A DNA stretch of 64,000 nucleotides from positions 16,972,563-17,036,562 of the forward strand of contig LR990048.1 of assembly GCA_905147135.1 (NCBI GenBank). Direction: 5' to 3'. A program made the translations under genes and the position numbers. Of the stretch, positions 21,651-32,877 are shown one piece after another; the stretch's first letter is position 1, and the number at the start of each line of letters is the position of its first letter. The notes beneath the pieces are model-generated. The model was not told where the DNA came from and did no database searches. It saw nothing but the letters and a program-made list of their open reading frames with translations. This stretch comes from Blastobasis lacticolella. Lineage: Eukaryota > Arthropoda > Insecta > Lepidoptera > Blastobasidae.

Positions 21651-22790
21651 AATATCAACTTCTATCTTTAGACTAATGAATATTAGTACTCACAGTACAT
21701 TTCAAAAGAAAATATCAAAAATAGGTGGGTACCAGAGCACGTTATCAACAAGTAGCACAGAAATCTCAATAAATTAACTTATTTAAATAAATATGTCTAT
21801 TATAGGTAGATTCTTCTTTTGATTTCTGTAGATAATATTTATCGATGGCGTGCTCTACTACTGAAAAGTACTTTAGATAAAGCCTAGTACCTAGTCTTCA
21901 TCATCATCATCATCATGTTGATGTGTTTCTCGTATATTGTATTTTTGCCATACGAATAAATAAATAAAATCATCGAATATACATGGGGGCAGTGATCGCA
22001 TACCATTAGGTGACTTGCTTACTCGTTTGCCTCCTTCTTATATACTAACAGAAAAAAAACGATGCCAAGCGATTATGGCAAACCCCTCCTCAAATATTGA
22101 AGAGGCCCAAGTCCAGCAGTGAATTTCTATATCAGACAGTGTGAACTCGTCAGGCAAAAGCGTTCTGTTAATGAATTGTGTGTTAAGGCTGCCTAATGTT
22201 TAGTCACGCATCCCTCTGTATATTTTCTGTGCCTATACGATTGATTTACATAACAATATTTTGGTTCTGTTTTCTTGGAATTCCATTGGAAGAATCAATC
22301 ATCTAAGGATGTTCGTAAATAAATATGAACACTTTTAGAAAAAAAAATCTTTCGTTGCTTATCTACTTCGTTTTCGTACATAATCTTTCCTATTTTGCTG
22401 TTACATACATGATATTAAGTGAATATTTAAATAAATGGAATTGGCTTAAAGATGATTGGTGAAAAGGGCCCTTTAGTTACCAATAAACAATTTTTAAACT
22501 GCGGGTATTTTTTATTTAATAAATTGAACATCTTTATTTGTGGTACGAAAAGCACATATTATTTACAATTAGAAAGAAATTAAACACTAATACTAAAATA
22601 TTATCTATATATTAAAAAAAACACACCGTTGTCCCGCGGAATGGTGCCCAGAAAGCTAGCTACGTTGCCTCGTTGGATAATAAATTAAAATTGTTTTAAT
22701 GAATTTCTATACTTTGTTTTATAAGTAAATATTTTTTGTTAATACAGCCCTGAATTTTATTTTTAATGTAGTAAGTAATAATGTGTACCT
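21651..22790. other. AT-rich spacer
   Basis: Contains a (CAT)n run near 21900 and a scrap of RTE-like tail near 22100-22125 (GAAGAGGCCCAAGTCCAGCA). No gene recognised. Confidence 0.4.
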
Positions 22791-22792
22791 TC

Positions 22793-22957
22793 TCGTCAAG
22801 CGTAGTGTGGGACGCCCTCCGGCCAGATGGAGTGACGATTTATATGCGAAAGGCTGCGATGCTGGATGCGGTAAGCTGAGGACAGGGTGCATTGCCGCTC
22901 ATTGGGGGAGGCCTATGTCCAGCAGTGGACTAGTATAGGCCGATGATGATGATGATA
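22793..22957 (+). pseudogene. RTE-clade LINE 3' end
   Basis: Translates with VGRPPARWSDDLYAKGCDAG and, after a frame change, the GGCCTATGTCCAGCAGTGGA 3' end followed by a (GAT)n tail. This is the classic RTE C-terminus and tail. 5'-truncated. Confidence 0.8.
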
Positions 22958-23560
22958 GGTATGGCTACAAAAATTAAAAAAGTTATATGTAAGTATAAAC
23001 TTTTTTAATTTAAAAAACCATTGTGACTTTTAAAAGTAAAGCTTTCAAAGTGATTTTGAATTGCACTTGCAATTGAAAATTTGTTTTTATTTTATAATGT
23101 TTTCTATTTTATTCCCTTTCGAACAGTATGCTACATGTATGTATGCTGTATGTATGCAGTATGTATAAAACCATAACAGGTTCCCAGGATTATGAATTTT
23201 AAGGTGCTAAGCACGACTGTACAGGGATAAAGCGATAAGACTACAATCATGTTACACTATACTCTGCTTCGAAGAAGAGTTTGTGTTGCAGTCAATTTTA
23301 CCTAACTAAAGTACTTAAAATTTTTCAAGCCTATTTTATCCCTTCTTCTTGGCGGATGCCTGTCTATGTCGTGTTAGTGTACCTATAGTTTAAAGCACAC
23401 TCGGATCATCACAAAATATATTATACATTCATGTCGATAATACAGAATTGGTGAACGAAAAGAAGACAAAACTCACGGTCATTATTTATCTATTGCTTAC
23501 TGTTTTCGCGCCCAATTCTTATGGTCAAAAATTAACGGCCAGTAGTTCGCACGCAATTTA
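22958..23560. other. AT-rich spacer
   Basis: A short TATG/GTATG-rich stretch at about 23130-23170. No gene recognised. Confidence 0.4.
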
Positions 23561-23566
23561 TTAGTT

Positions 23567-23697
23567 ATCATCATCATCTTGGCGTTAATGTCCCGGTTGT
23601 GGTCTCGCGCACGAGGGCCCGGGATCCGCCTTGACCATGATCCAGTGGAGCGACTGCCATCTGACCTTCGTGACCCTGCTACCAGGGGAGGTACATT
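23567..23697 (-). mobile_element. SINE family A, reversed 3' part
   Basis: Reads TTGGCGTTAATGTCCCGG, CGAGGGCCCGGGATCCGCC, TTGACCATGATCCAG, GAGCGACTGCCATCTGACC in order, the mirror of the plus-strand copies. Head missing. Confidence 0.75.
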
Positions 23698-24274
23698 TAT
23701 TATTATCCGTCTTTTTTTTTTTTTCTAACATAATTTTTATTTTTTTTATGTACGCATGGATGTATGTATTTTTTTATTATCTTGTTTTTTGTTGTTGTAC
23801 CTAATTGTCGTGTCGTGGTGTCTACGTGTAATTAATGTCTTATTTCTTTCTTTCTTTATTTTTATCGTTAATGATCAATTAACATTCGTCATCCTTATAT
23901 ATAGCGAGTTGTAGACAGGCACGGAAAGAGTTTTAATCGATGATTAACATTGGCAAGCGTTGCAGAAACTGGACGTAACTCAAATTAATTTTATATTTAC
24001 AACGCGTGTTGTTAATTTTCGAGTATAGTTAGTTGAAATCCATAAATAGACGGTAGGTTTGGTCTTCCTAGTAAACTCGAGTCGGATCTGTCTCCAGCCA
24101 CCCTTCAAACGCCTCCGTTTAACAAGGAAGGTAGAGCTTAATGAAAAGGTATGAATTCCGTTTGCCACTTCATGAACTGCCTAGTCATTACACTTCGGGA
24201 CAAAATTTATGTTAGTTTTGTGTAATTGAAATAAAATGATTAAAACAGTACAGGCTTGAACACATGCCTAGGGG
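23698..24274. other. AT-rich spacer
   Basis: A T-run near 23715. No gene or element end recognised. Confidence 0.4.
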
Positions 24275-24405
24275 GCGTCCAAATCTTGTGATGCGTCGTG
24301 AATGCGCCGTTGCAGCAACGACTCGTGCAGTCTCTGCAACAGCGCGCGAGCGGCGCGGTGCATTTTGCGGTGCGCGTGCAGGCGCGCAGCACGATTTGGA
24401 CGCAC
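24275..24405. mobile_element. Small GC-rich MITE-like element
   Basis: GCGTCCAAATCTTGTG at the left is mirrored by CACGATTTGGACGC at the right. The interior is strongly GC-rich (CG-rich words such as GCGCGCGAGCGGCGCGG) in an AT-rich setting. Confidence 0.55.
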
Positions 24406-24448
24406 GCTAATGCACTCAAATAAAGTTCGGTTATGATATTATAAGTAA

Positions 24449-24493
24449 GGCGCTGTCCTAATTGGCACGACCGTTTCCAATTAGGACAGCGCC
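24449..24493. repeat. Perfect 17-bp hairpin
   Basis: GGCGCTGTCCTAATTGG, 11-base loop, and the exact reverse complement. Could be a tiny element end, a structured RNA, or the relic of a palindromic MITE. Confidence 0.8.
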
Positions 24494-24762
24494 TCACTAC
24501 GGATGTTTGCTACGAGTTATTTAAAATAGCGACGCATGGTAAGTAGCACTGCAAAGGATTAATTTAATAGTAATAAATGTATAGTACAGAGTAGATTGAG
24601 GCTTATGTAATCTATCAACGTACCTATTGTTTCTTGCAATAAATAAAAATAATGAAATAATGACGCATGAGAGATATTCTTCATACAGAAAGTAACAAGG
24701 TCACCTTGCATCGTAGCATAGCAAGACTAGGTAAGAATTCATCATACCTACATAATACAGTA

Positions 24763-25025
24763 GAGCTCGTCTAAGCTGAAATGCCGCGCCCCACTATCGC
24801 ATTAACGCACACAAGCAAATTTAAAATATGGACACAATACATATACAAATGCCGCTGTAATTGGGCATTCAGTTGCCGGTGAGACTCAAACGTAGGAGCA
24901 CGCGTCGTTCGATTGGAGCAGTCGACGCTCCCACACAGATGAAGTGTCGTTATTAATATTTGCACTCACACATCGAAATAAAGTAATTAAGTAGTGGGGC
25001 GCGTCATTTCAGCTTAGACAAGCTC
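24763..25025. mobile_element. TA-target MITE, copy 1
   Basis: Ends GAGCTCGTCTA and TAGACAAGCTC, flanked by TA. Interior shares CGCGCCCCACTA, GGCATTTGTATATG (reversed) and ATCGAAAT with copies at 26054 and 37374, in the opposite orientation. No coding capacity. Confidence 0.85.
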
Positions 25026-25036
25026 TAGTAGTAGTG

Positions 25037-25155
25037 TTGTTTTTTTTATTGCCTAGGGCGGCAAACGGACGGTCGGTCCACCTGATGGAAAGTGGCCGTC
25101 GTCCAGGACATCCGAAACCTAAAGGGAGCAGATGCGGTGCCGGCCTTTGAGCTAC
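25037..25155 (-). mobile_element. LINE 3' tail, reversed
   Basis: Begins with a T-run (minus-strand A tail) followed by GGCAAACGGACGGTCGGTCC and ACCTGATGGAAAGTGGCCGTC. This is the mirror of the TTTCCATCAGGTGGCCCGC tails at 21600 and 61880. Confidence 0.55.
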
Positions 25156-25829
25156 CTGTATGTATGTATGTAAACTCTTTATTGCAATAAAAAAGAAATA
25201 CAGTAGGTAGAAAAATATCATTTTACAAAGCAAAGGCGGGCTTATCCCACAATGGGATTTCTTCCAGCCAACCTTAGACCCTCTGAAAGGAGATCTAAAG
25301 AGCGGTGGTAGACATTTTTGAAGAACGTCATGTTGTTGTGTGTGTTAATTTACTGCAAAAATTGGAGGGGTTTCCGGTAAATCCACTTTCCGCTGCACGA
25401 CACTGCACGCGGCTCGCAATGAGACACTTCCAAATAGTTGCTCAATTTTAATTAGGCACAGGTTGGAATTCCATCGATCGGCATCTACGAGATCAAAGGG
25501 GCGGTGACAAAGGTGAAATTGCTTTGAAGTGTCGCCGGCGTTAATGAGTGCCGAGCGCGCTGCAGACAAAGACGGCACAAGCGATTTTGACTCGTAACGA
25601 CCGTTCGGGTTGTTGTCAAACGTAGCCGTGATTTCATTACTTTTACATTAATAGAGAAATGTTTATTGGATAGCGCTCCGATTGGAGCGGTATTTCGCAA
25701 TTAAAATGGGAAGGTATTTAATTGCGGACATTGTTCTGCTCCGGAGTTTAATATTCACAGTAGATTAATCGGGATCCGCATACCTAATTTGGTCATTCCA
25801 GTTGTATACATGATACATTTAAGCCTGTG
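25156..25829. other. Spacer, nothing recognised
   Basis: Short TGTATGTA run near 25160. Open frames on the minus strand at 25345-25700 look non-coding and match nothing recognised. Confidence 0.35.
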
Positions 25830-25979
25830 TGTGAGTGTAGAGCTGCCGTGCAGGATGCTGAGCATATTGCTCGGGACTGTCCTCTTACAAAATATAGTGG
25901 AGAACCGGCAGACCTGTTCACCTTTACAAATTACGTAATCCTCTGGATACAGAATTTGAGGCAGAAAATTACTTTATAA
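25830..25979 (+). pseudogene. LINE C-terminal zinc-knuckle fragment
   Basis: Fifty codons ending TAA: CEC, then DAEHIARDCPLTKY and TFTNYVILWIQNLRQK. The C-x-C ... H ... C pattern with a following hydrophobic segment is the C-terminal zf-RVT-like end of R1/I-type LINE polyproteins. Truncated at both ends apart from the stop. Confidence 0.65.
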
Positions 25980-25982
25980 TCA

Positions 25983-26034
25983 TATGGCATTTTAAGTCGT
26001 ATAACTATATTGTTATACGACTTAAAATGCCATA
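25983..26034. repeat. Perfect 23-bp hairpin
   Basis: A 23-base arm (25983-26005), a six-base loop TATATT, and its exact reverse complement (26012-26034), only 20 bases upstream of a MITE. AT-rich arms containing GGCATTTTAAGTCG. It could fold as a short RNA hairpin or be a palindromic insertion. Confidence 0.85.
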
Positions 26035-26053
26035 CGAATGTATCAACTGGGTA

Positions 26054-26304
26054 GAGCTCGTCTATTCTAAAATGACGCGCCCCACTACTTAGTCAGTTGA
26101 TTTCGATGTGTGAGTGCAAATATTGATTACGACACTTTATCTGTGTGGGAGCCAATGAACGACGCGTGCTACTACGTTTGAATCTCACCGGCAACTGAAT
26201 GACCAATTACAATGGCATTTGTATATGTATTGCGTCCATATTTTAAACTTGCTTGTGTGCGGTAATGCGATAGTGGGGCGCGTCATTTTAGATTAGACGA
26301 GCTC
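26054..26304. mobile_element. TA-target MITE, copy 2
   Basis: Ends GAGCTCGTCTA and TAGACGAGCTC with TA on each side; GGTA and TACC are symmetric just outside. Same orientation as copy 3 and near-identical to it. Confidence 0.9.
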
Positions 26305-26342
26305 TACCTATATTCAGAGTATCCCATTTGATAATTACTAAA

Positions 26343-26520
26343 CTAGTGGACCCGGCGCGACTTCGTTCGCGTACACCTACTTTACCCCTAACTACCCGAA
26401 TTTTCCTAAATCACTCAATTGTTGAAAACCGTAAACATCCGCTGTGTAGTATAAAAGTTCTAAGCGTACATAGACACATAGGGACAGACGGCGAAAAAGC
26501 GAATTTGTTTTATACCATGT
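26343..26520 (-). mobile_element. Helitron 3' end, reversed
   Basis: Starts CTAGTGGACCCGGCGCGACTTCG. On the minus strand this is the terminal GC-rich hairpin followed by CTAG, the hallmark of a Helitron 3' end. The inner part has AGGGACAGACGGCGAAAAAG, shared with Helitron interiors near 41020 and 49910. The 5' end is not found. Confidence 0.6.
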
Positions 26521-27310
26521 AAAGATTAAAAATTAAAAAAAATAATGGCGAATGCATTTTTTAAGATTGATATTTTTTGCATTCCGGAATCGTGGTCTCC
26601 CTACTCTGTCGCACTAGTGGGGTCAACACAAAGTCGTGTACCTAAGCACAGAGTACCTGTAAAGAGCACATATGTAAGTACTGTAGCGTGTGTGCTCATG
26701 CAGGCCTTAGGTAAGGACGGGTTTTAGGACAGGTAGGTGTCGGAGGCCGTATGTTTGGACGGGCTCTAAGTTAGGTAGGCATTCGGGTTGGCCTGCTGCT
26801 CCTGTAGGGTAACCAGGGCTCTAAGTTCGTCGGTTAAGTAGGTTAGAGCAAGTAGGATATAGGCGCGTAGGTTTAGATAGGTCGGAGCAAGTAGGACGCA
26901 AGCTATTAGCTTGCGTCTATGGGCACACATAGCACTGGCTAGGTGATAATTCAAATGTGTTCCATTTGAATTAGATCTAAGGTATTATATGTATTTTATA
27001 TCATTCTTGAAACCAAACTTATCAATATAACATCAATTAAACATTTGCATTTTTACTTTAAACTCAGTATAGCAAGCAGTGCTACAGTACCTACGTACAA
27101 CCATGTTATTGTAACATTGTATGTAAATCACCACAGAAATGGGGGCTTAAATAATAACGCAAAAGCTAATGCTCTGCGGCTAGGTCTCCCCCGCTGAACG
27201 CAGCGCTGCCTATTGATTTGTACTTAATCGAATTAGGTACAGTGTTTTGAGCAACGTAGGCTTTGAACTTACATCGACGCCAAATGAAGCCCAAAACGAC
27301 CTATTTCAAA
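26521..27310. other. Spacer with a GTAGG-rich stretch
   Basis: 26700-26917 has irregular G-rich words (GTTAGGTAGG, AAGTAGGTTAG, CAAGTAGGAC) and an 11-bp palindrome GACGCAAGCTA/TAGCTTGCGTC at 26895-26917. Not a regular array. No gene recognised. Confidence 0.4.
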
Positions 27311-28420
27311 TCTATATCTACACTAATATTATAAAGAGGAAAGATTTGTACCAATTTTTGTATGTTTGTATGTTTGTATTGAATAGGCTTCGAAACTACT
27401 GGACCGATTTCAAAAATTCTTTCACCGTTGGGAAGCTACACTATCCGCGGGTGACATAGGCTATATTATATTTTCTAAAAAAATTACGGATCATTAATAA
27501 AACTCCAATAATGTAACCCAAGGTGTAAAAAAATAACCAAAAAATTCCTTACATCGCGTGCGCTGCTAAAACTATTGATGATAGAACAAAGTAATGTACT
27601 ACGACTTTGCAGAACACATCATTATCTACACAAAGTGTCGCGACAGTATATGTCTAACTATTATAGTTATGTCACAATAAGTGTTCTTTTATTTTCAAAA
27701 TTTAATTGAAATGCCGCCGCTAAAAAACGCTCTTTATTTGTACCTTGGTATTAATCCTTATCAAAATAAATTACTTCATATTCACGACTGCTTCAATACC
27801 TTTATATAACTTTTTGAATTATTCAATTCTGACATTCCATTCGAATGATATCACGAGTTTAAAAATGTGAATATTAGAAAAAAGTCGCGTGTTCGCCGCT
27901 CAGTCCGCTCGGCTATCTAGGCAGCACGGGGTACGTACGGGAGGGGAGTCAATGTCAAGAAATACGGCCGTCAGGAGCCGGGTCGCCCCCTTCCCTCTAA
28001 AATGGTTGAGGAGACGGTTGGAACTTTTGTGATCGTAATATGGTGTCCTGTTTGTAACGGGACACTACTCAGTACATACTTAAGTATAATATAATTACGT
28101 CATATTTTAAAACGAAGTCCCACGCCGTGTCTTACTGTCATTCTGTACGCGATAAACTCAAAAACTACTGAACGGATTTTCATGCGGTATTCACACACAG
28201 ACTACATAGTGCGGTTTTAGACAACGTGATTCATGACGAAGGTTCAGGTGTATAATTTGTTAAGGTTTACTACCCGTACGAAGCCGGGGCGGGCCGCTAG
28301 TAATATTATAAAGATAAAAGATTTGCATTCATGCAATGAATGAATACAAAAACTACTGGACCGATTTAAAAAAATATTTCACTAACAGGCATTTGTTTTC
28401 GCATGCTTCGCCATGCCAGA
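27311..28420 (+). mobile_element. Outer Helitron split by a nested Helitron
   Basis: TCTATA (27311-27316) plus TAATATTATAAAG (28301 onward) together rebuild a Helitron 5' end like that at 27317. The inner element lies exactly between A and T, the Helitron target. Homology to the inner copy continues to about 28400 (TACTGGACCGATTT). The 3' end of the outer copy was not located. Confidence 0.6.
27317..28300 (+). mobile_element. Non-autonomous Helitron, 984 bp
   Basis: 5' end TCTACACTAATATTATAAAG; 3' end GAAGCCGGGGCGGGCCGCTAG, a GC-rich hairpin followed by CTAG, inserted between A (27316) and T (28301). TC start, CTRR end and AT target are diagnostic of Helitrons. It includes the GAAACTACTGGACCGATTT and AACTACTGAACGGATTT motifs. 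No Rep/helicase coding sequence. Confidence 0.85.
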
Positions 28421-29534
28421 TTCGCGTTTATGTGTGCTGTTATAAAGTTGAATATCATCTGTAGTTAAAATAGCAACATACGACCTATGCTAATATTGTT
28501 TTGTGAATTACTGTGAATCTAATCAATGAAGACAACATTCCTTTAAACGAATTTTGGCTTGCTGTATGTTCTTATTAATGGTGTTACATAATTAGATTTT
28601 ATATTTGTATCGGCATACTTAAGACGGTGATCCTTCGGGTACAAGCCAACTTAGAGTTAGACCAGCTACGAGGCTGTGGATAAAGAACCAGACAGCAGTA
28701 TTTTTTGTTGTGTGTACCTAGCTACCCTCCCACCTTTTGAATTCTACTCTTTTGTGAAAAACCCTTCGCAGGCTTGGCATCGTAAAGCTGCGGATGCTTT
28801 GTTTATTTTAGTATTCTATGCTGATACGCTTCTTTTACCGTAATATGGAGATCCTATATAAATGCTTGGTCTTTAAAGTTTTAGTGGCGTGTACGATATC
28901 TATGCAAGGAAGCGGTTAACGCCATTCTGCTCTGCTGGCCACTGTACCGCTGTGCAAACTAACACAACCCGTCCATTGAGACCAGTGGAATGTGATAAAT
29001 TTGATTTTATGGTTGAGTCGATAGACGTTTGTTCATGCTTATAACGTAGAGTTTAAGCTCTGCGAATTGGAATCATTGGCTTCGAGCTAATCTTGGAGAG
29101 GGCTATGAAGGAATGAATGCTTTTTGGATGTACTACGTAGGCTTAGCACAAATGGAAGAACTTAACTGACTGAAAAACGTTGGAAACGCGACCGAACCCG
29201 AACCTAATGACAAAGTCTACTTATTTCATAAACTATACTGGTATGATTTTAAATTATTGATTATATAAGCCGTTAATTCGCGAGACTTTCTAACTCATAT
29301 ATAAATGGTATAAAACGAAGTCTCTTCCCGCTGTCTATCCCTATACGTTTATTCATTTATTTCACAGTTTTACAGCATATGAAATATTATTCAAAAAGGT
29401 TACATTATTAAGTTGTCCATAACTGCAATTTATAATTTTAGTAATTAATATAGCCAGTATAGGTACAACATATAAAATACAAATAGAAACAAAAACAACA
29501 ATCAAAATTCAAATATAAACTTCTCTCTCTAAAA
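28421..29534. other. Spacer with Helitron-like scraps
   Basis: A Helitron-interior word (AAAACGAAGTCTCTTCCCGC) at 29313-29332 may belong to the outer Helitron. No gene recognised. Confidence 0.4.
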
Positions 29535-29816
29535 TCTAATATATAAAATTCTCGTGTCACAGTTTTCGTTGCCATACTCCTCCGAAACGGCTTGACCGAT
29601 TTTGATGAAATTTTTTGTGCTTATCCGGTATCTATGAGAATCGGCCAACATCTATTTTTCATCCCCCTAAATGTTAGGGGTAGTCCACCCCTAAATTTTT
29701 TATTTTATTTTTTAGACAAAATTTTTAATTTCTATTTTTTTTGATACAACATACAAAAATACATACAATCCAGGAAATTATCTATATGGCAAAACAACGT
29801 TTGCCGGGTCAGCTAG
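29535..29816 (+). mobile_element. Short Helitron, 282 bp
   Basis: 5' end TCTAATATATAAAATTCTCG, motif GGCTTGACCGATTTTGATGA, 3' end TTTGCCGGGTCAGCTAG. Host A precedes and T follows. Non-autonomous, different family from the 27317 element. Confidence 0.85.
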
Positions 29817-29904
29817 TATAATATAAGATTCTCTTTCTGTATGTGTGTATGTTCGTGAGTTTGTTTAATGTATGAGCGTGTTATGATTGCATTATGGTTA
29901 TACA

Positions 29905-30062
29905 TTCAGTCGCCTGAATGAGGAAGTTTCGTCGCGATGTTTTCCCTCACCGTAAGAGCATCGGTTAGTGCTCAACCAATGTACATAACACATGAAAATA
30001 GTCACTGGTAAGAATCCGTTACCTCTCGCTTACCAGTCGAACACCTTAACTATTAGAACTCC
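29905..30062 (-). mobile_element. SINE family A, reversed 5' half
   Basis: CATTCAGTCGCCTGAATG, GTTTTCCCTCACCGTAAGAG, CATCGGTTAGTGCTCAACCAA and the mirrored tRNA-like part GTTACCTCTCGCTTACCAG ... CGACGCT follow the order of the full copy at 63208. The B-box is decayed. Confidence 0.7.
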
Positions 30063-31589
30063 GACGCTTTTTCTTGGTAAACAATCAACTTTCTATAATA
30101 CTGGTGTAGTCAAAGGCTACGCTCCGTTACGTCAGTCGTAGCACGGGCGTAGCACGGGCGTAGCAAATCCGTTCCCACATTTCGTATTCATTCTATTTGT
30201 TATTGAAACATTGATAAAATTCAGAATGTACATACATTCCGGTAACGTAGCAAAAGTAATGATGTAGCATGAGTTGGAGATTCGCACTGTATTTATCGAC
30301 AAAAGAGATTAGAGATTAGATTCTGCTTGGGATTAGGTTTGTAGATATCAAATGTTTTTTTTTTCTGTTTCGCTGTACAGTGGAGCAGTACAGTACAGTA
30401 CCTACACCAATAAGTCATTAGGTTACTCTCAGTTTATTTCCTTATCGTGCATTCCTGTTGACAGTTTTCTACTCGAAAAGTATGCCTGGCAGAAATTGCT
30501 TTAAGCGATAAGGCCGCCTGTTGCTTTTTCTGCTCTTAATACTTTTGCTGCGAGTCCAAATAACAAACAGTCAGACGTGGTGCTAACAAATGCGGCCAAA
30601 CGAGTCGTGCGCACAGCTGTATGGTCGCCGAAATGTACCATACGCGTGTACGGCCGCCCTGCCAGGTGAGTCCGCGATGGCGCGACGCGTGTGCGCGGCC
30701 CTACGCCGATCGAATTCAAAAAGTAGAATATTTTCTCGGTATTAGGTATCTGGAACCGTCATGTTTTATGCATGACATAAATAAACACTATTTAAATATT
30801 TAAAAAAAAAATTTGAGTTCCTTTTTGCTTTTCTCAAAACAGGTGTTAATGGTTTCATTGCCCTATTGAAGTAAGCCGCTCCAAGAGATAACATTAATCG
30901 GTGCAAAGAATATTTCTTCGATTATACTTGCTTTGTGTACCTATATAACACCTTATCTTTAAAACAAATTGTTGAATTGGATTTCCAAGAAATAAAAACA
31001 ACAATTACAAAAATATTATAATAAACGAATATATTGGCTACCGTGAAGAACCGCCAGAAAGCTCGAAAATAAAAAAGTGTAATAAATCCTGCACAACATA
31101 GATAGCAAACCTATAGTTTATAAAACAAATTATTATATAGAAAAAAAAAATTTACACATTCACTGCCTCTACAAAAATTCGTCTATACGACGACCGTTGC
31201 TTTTTATTTTACGCGTGTACATACCTACGCTACGATAGATGTTAGTTCTGTTCAATAGAATAATATTATTTGCCAGGCAACGCCGCGCCGCAATGCTAGT
31301 CCACGCGTTGGGGCATTTCGTATGGCCCGGCCGAACGAGTCCGGCCGCATTCGCGTAACGCCGATTTTGTATGGACCGGCGAATCGAGTCGTGCGCACGC
31401 GTAACGCCAATTACGACCCAAATGTTGGGTCGGCCGTAATTTGTAACTACCCATTGTATACTTTAAAATGTGCAATAAAGTGTTGTTTATTCAATCATTC
31501 CTGTTGTATGTTATTTATTTATATACAGTTTTATAGCAATGAAATTAAGTTATAACTGTACAATTCAATGCCAATAACAAAACTTATTT
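30063..31589. other. Spacer with CpG-rich islands
   Basis: GC-rich islands at 30600-30720 and 31270-31440 share CGAGTCGTGCGCAC and GTATGG...CCGGCGAA-like words, so they are probably decayed copies of one GC-rich MITE. No exon recognised. Confidence 0.4.
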
Positions 31590-31820
31590 ATTTACTTACT
31601 GCGCTGGCTCAGCGACCCAAAGTGGATCTTAGTTTCCGACACCAGAGATCGCCACCTCTTCCTATCCTGCGCCATCTTCTGCCAATCGAGGATTCCTAGT
31701 GCGTCTTCCTAGTAGGTCTTTCAGAACTTGATCAATCCAGCGATATCTGGGTCGCCCGACCGGTTGACGTCGGCCGACCCACATATGCTCCCCTTAAGGC
31801 GCGATCCTCCCCCATCCTCT
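31590..31820 (-). pseudogene. LINE C-terminus, reversed
   Basis: On the minus strand it reads VGRPRYRWIDQVLKDL and then, after a frame change, AQDRKRWRSLVSETKIHFGS near the C-terminal end. These are C-terminal landmarks of RTE-like LINE polyproteins. The rest of the polyprotein is missing. Confidence 0.7.
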
Positions 31821-31859
31821 CCACGTCTCTAAATAATAGTCATTTATTTCAGGTATTTT

Positions 31860-32215
31860 ACACCCATTGCTAAGCCAACGCAACCTTGCGGCCTTGATCT
31901 CCCCCAGAATATTGGGTTCGGAAATAAGCTGTTCCACCCCCTCGTTCTTCCTCCTCTTCAACATGCCGTCCTCTCCCTTTGTTGGCCCCAGAATTCTAAT
32001 AGCTCTATATACCGTAACGGGGTGCCAATCGACTCACGAGATTGTTCAGCCAGTCTCAGGGTCCTCAGTTGAAGACCTTAATCAACCTCGCTTCGCTAAG
32101 GTATTAGGTGGCACACCTAACGAGCGGCGAGCTCTTTGCGGTGCTGAAGTTCGACTAGTCTCAAAGTGTAAGAATTTGAAAAACGCGCTACAGCTGACAT
32201 CTTCGAAACTATAGC
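31860..32215 (+). repeat. Interspersed repeat C, long copy
   Basis: GTGCCAATCGACTCACGAG, CCAGTCTCAGGGTC, GGTGGCACACCTAACGAGCG and GCTGAAGTTCGACTAGTCTC recur in reverse at 47640-47805 and partly at 13009. A 115-codon open frame spans it but does not look like a known protein. Class unknown; possibly the 5' region of a LINE. Confidence 0.55.
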
Positions 32216-32306
32216 GATTCAGGTAAAACCGTACTCAACTATTGTACAAACTTTCTACATGGATGGATAGATAATGGTGTGCAAGATTCAGTTATCTACG
32301 TGAATT

Positions 32307-32448
32307 GTAGTGTGTAGCTCACACCTCACCCCGCACTTAGGGTATATAAGTAAGTTAGGCTAGGTAATTTAATCCAAGATACGAGTATGTCTAAACGCGA
32401 GTCAGAGAGTTTTATTGAATACCTACATCCCGTAAGCGCCAGATTGCA
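32307..32448 (+). repeat. LTR-like promoter repeat, copy A
   Basis: GTAGTGTGTAGCTCACACC, a TATA-like GGGTATATAAGTAAG, AATTTAATCCAA and AGTCAGAGAGTTT...CATTGAATAC-type words are shared with 37834-37966. The TATA motif and layout resemble an LTR U3/R region. No internal retroviral-type genes lie between the copies. Confidence 0.5.
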
Positions 32449-32714
32449 TGGCGATCATGACATCGCTGCGCGACGGGTACTTTTAATGAAATAAATTTAA
32501 ATAATATAAAGTTAAGAAGAAATATTGAAGAGCTATTATATCAAAGAATAAATATGAAAATAAATTACGTTTGGGGAACATTTTTAAAATCAAGAATCAG
32601 AATATTCTTTGAAATTATTGAAGAAAACTAAGGAATTATCAAGATGAAAATTAATATGGCTAGCTACTAGCTATGGCAAGCAGACTAGAATGCAGCGGGA
32701 GATGTTGGCGACCT

Positions 32715-32877
32715 GCGGGGCTATCGGCTATCTCAGTGGACAACTGAATTTGACATAAAAAAATCTGACACTACTCTAATTTGGTAGACGCTATTGCCAG
32801 TTTTCAACGTAGATGACGTGGTGTAGAATTATCTAGTGTCAAATACAGTTGTCAACTGAGTTAGCCAATAGCCCCGC
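32715..32877. mobile_element. MITE with GCGGGGCTAT ends, copy 1
   Basis: About 40-bp inverted ends starting GCGGGGCTATCGGCTATCTC and ending in the mirror GCCAATAGCCCCGC. Interior GACGCTATTGCCAGTTTTCA. The second copy at 57458 is in the opposite orientation. Confidence 0.8.

Noticed and set aside
21900..21916. (CAT)n run as an RTE tail
   Set aside because: No RTE C-terminal sequence on the matching side, so it is treated as a simple repeat.
26700..26917. Interstitial telomere array
   Set aside because: No regular TTAGG tandem; kept only as a low-interest finding.
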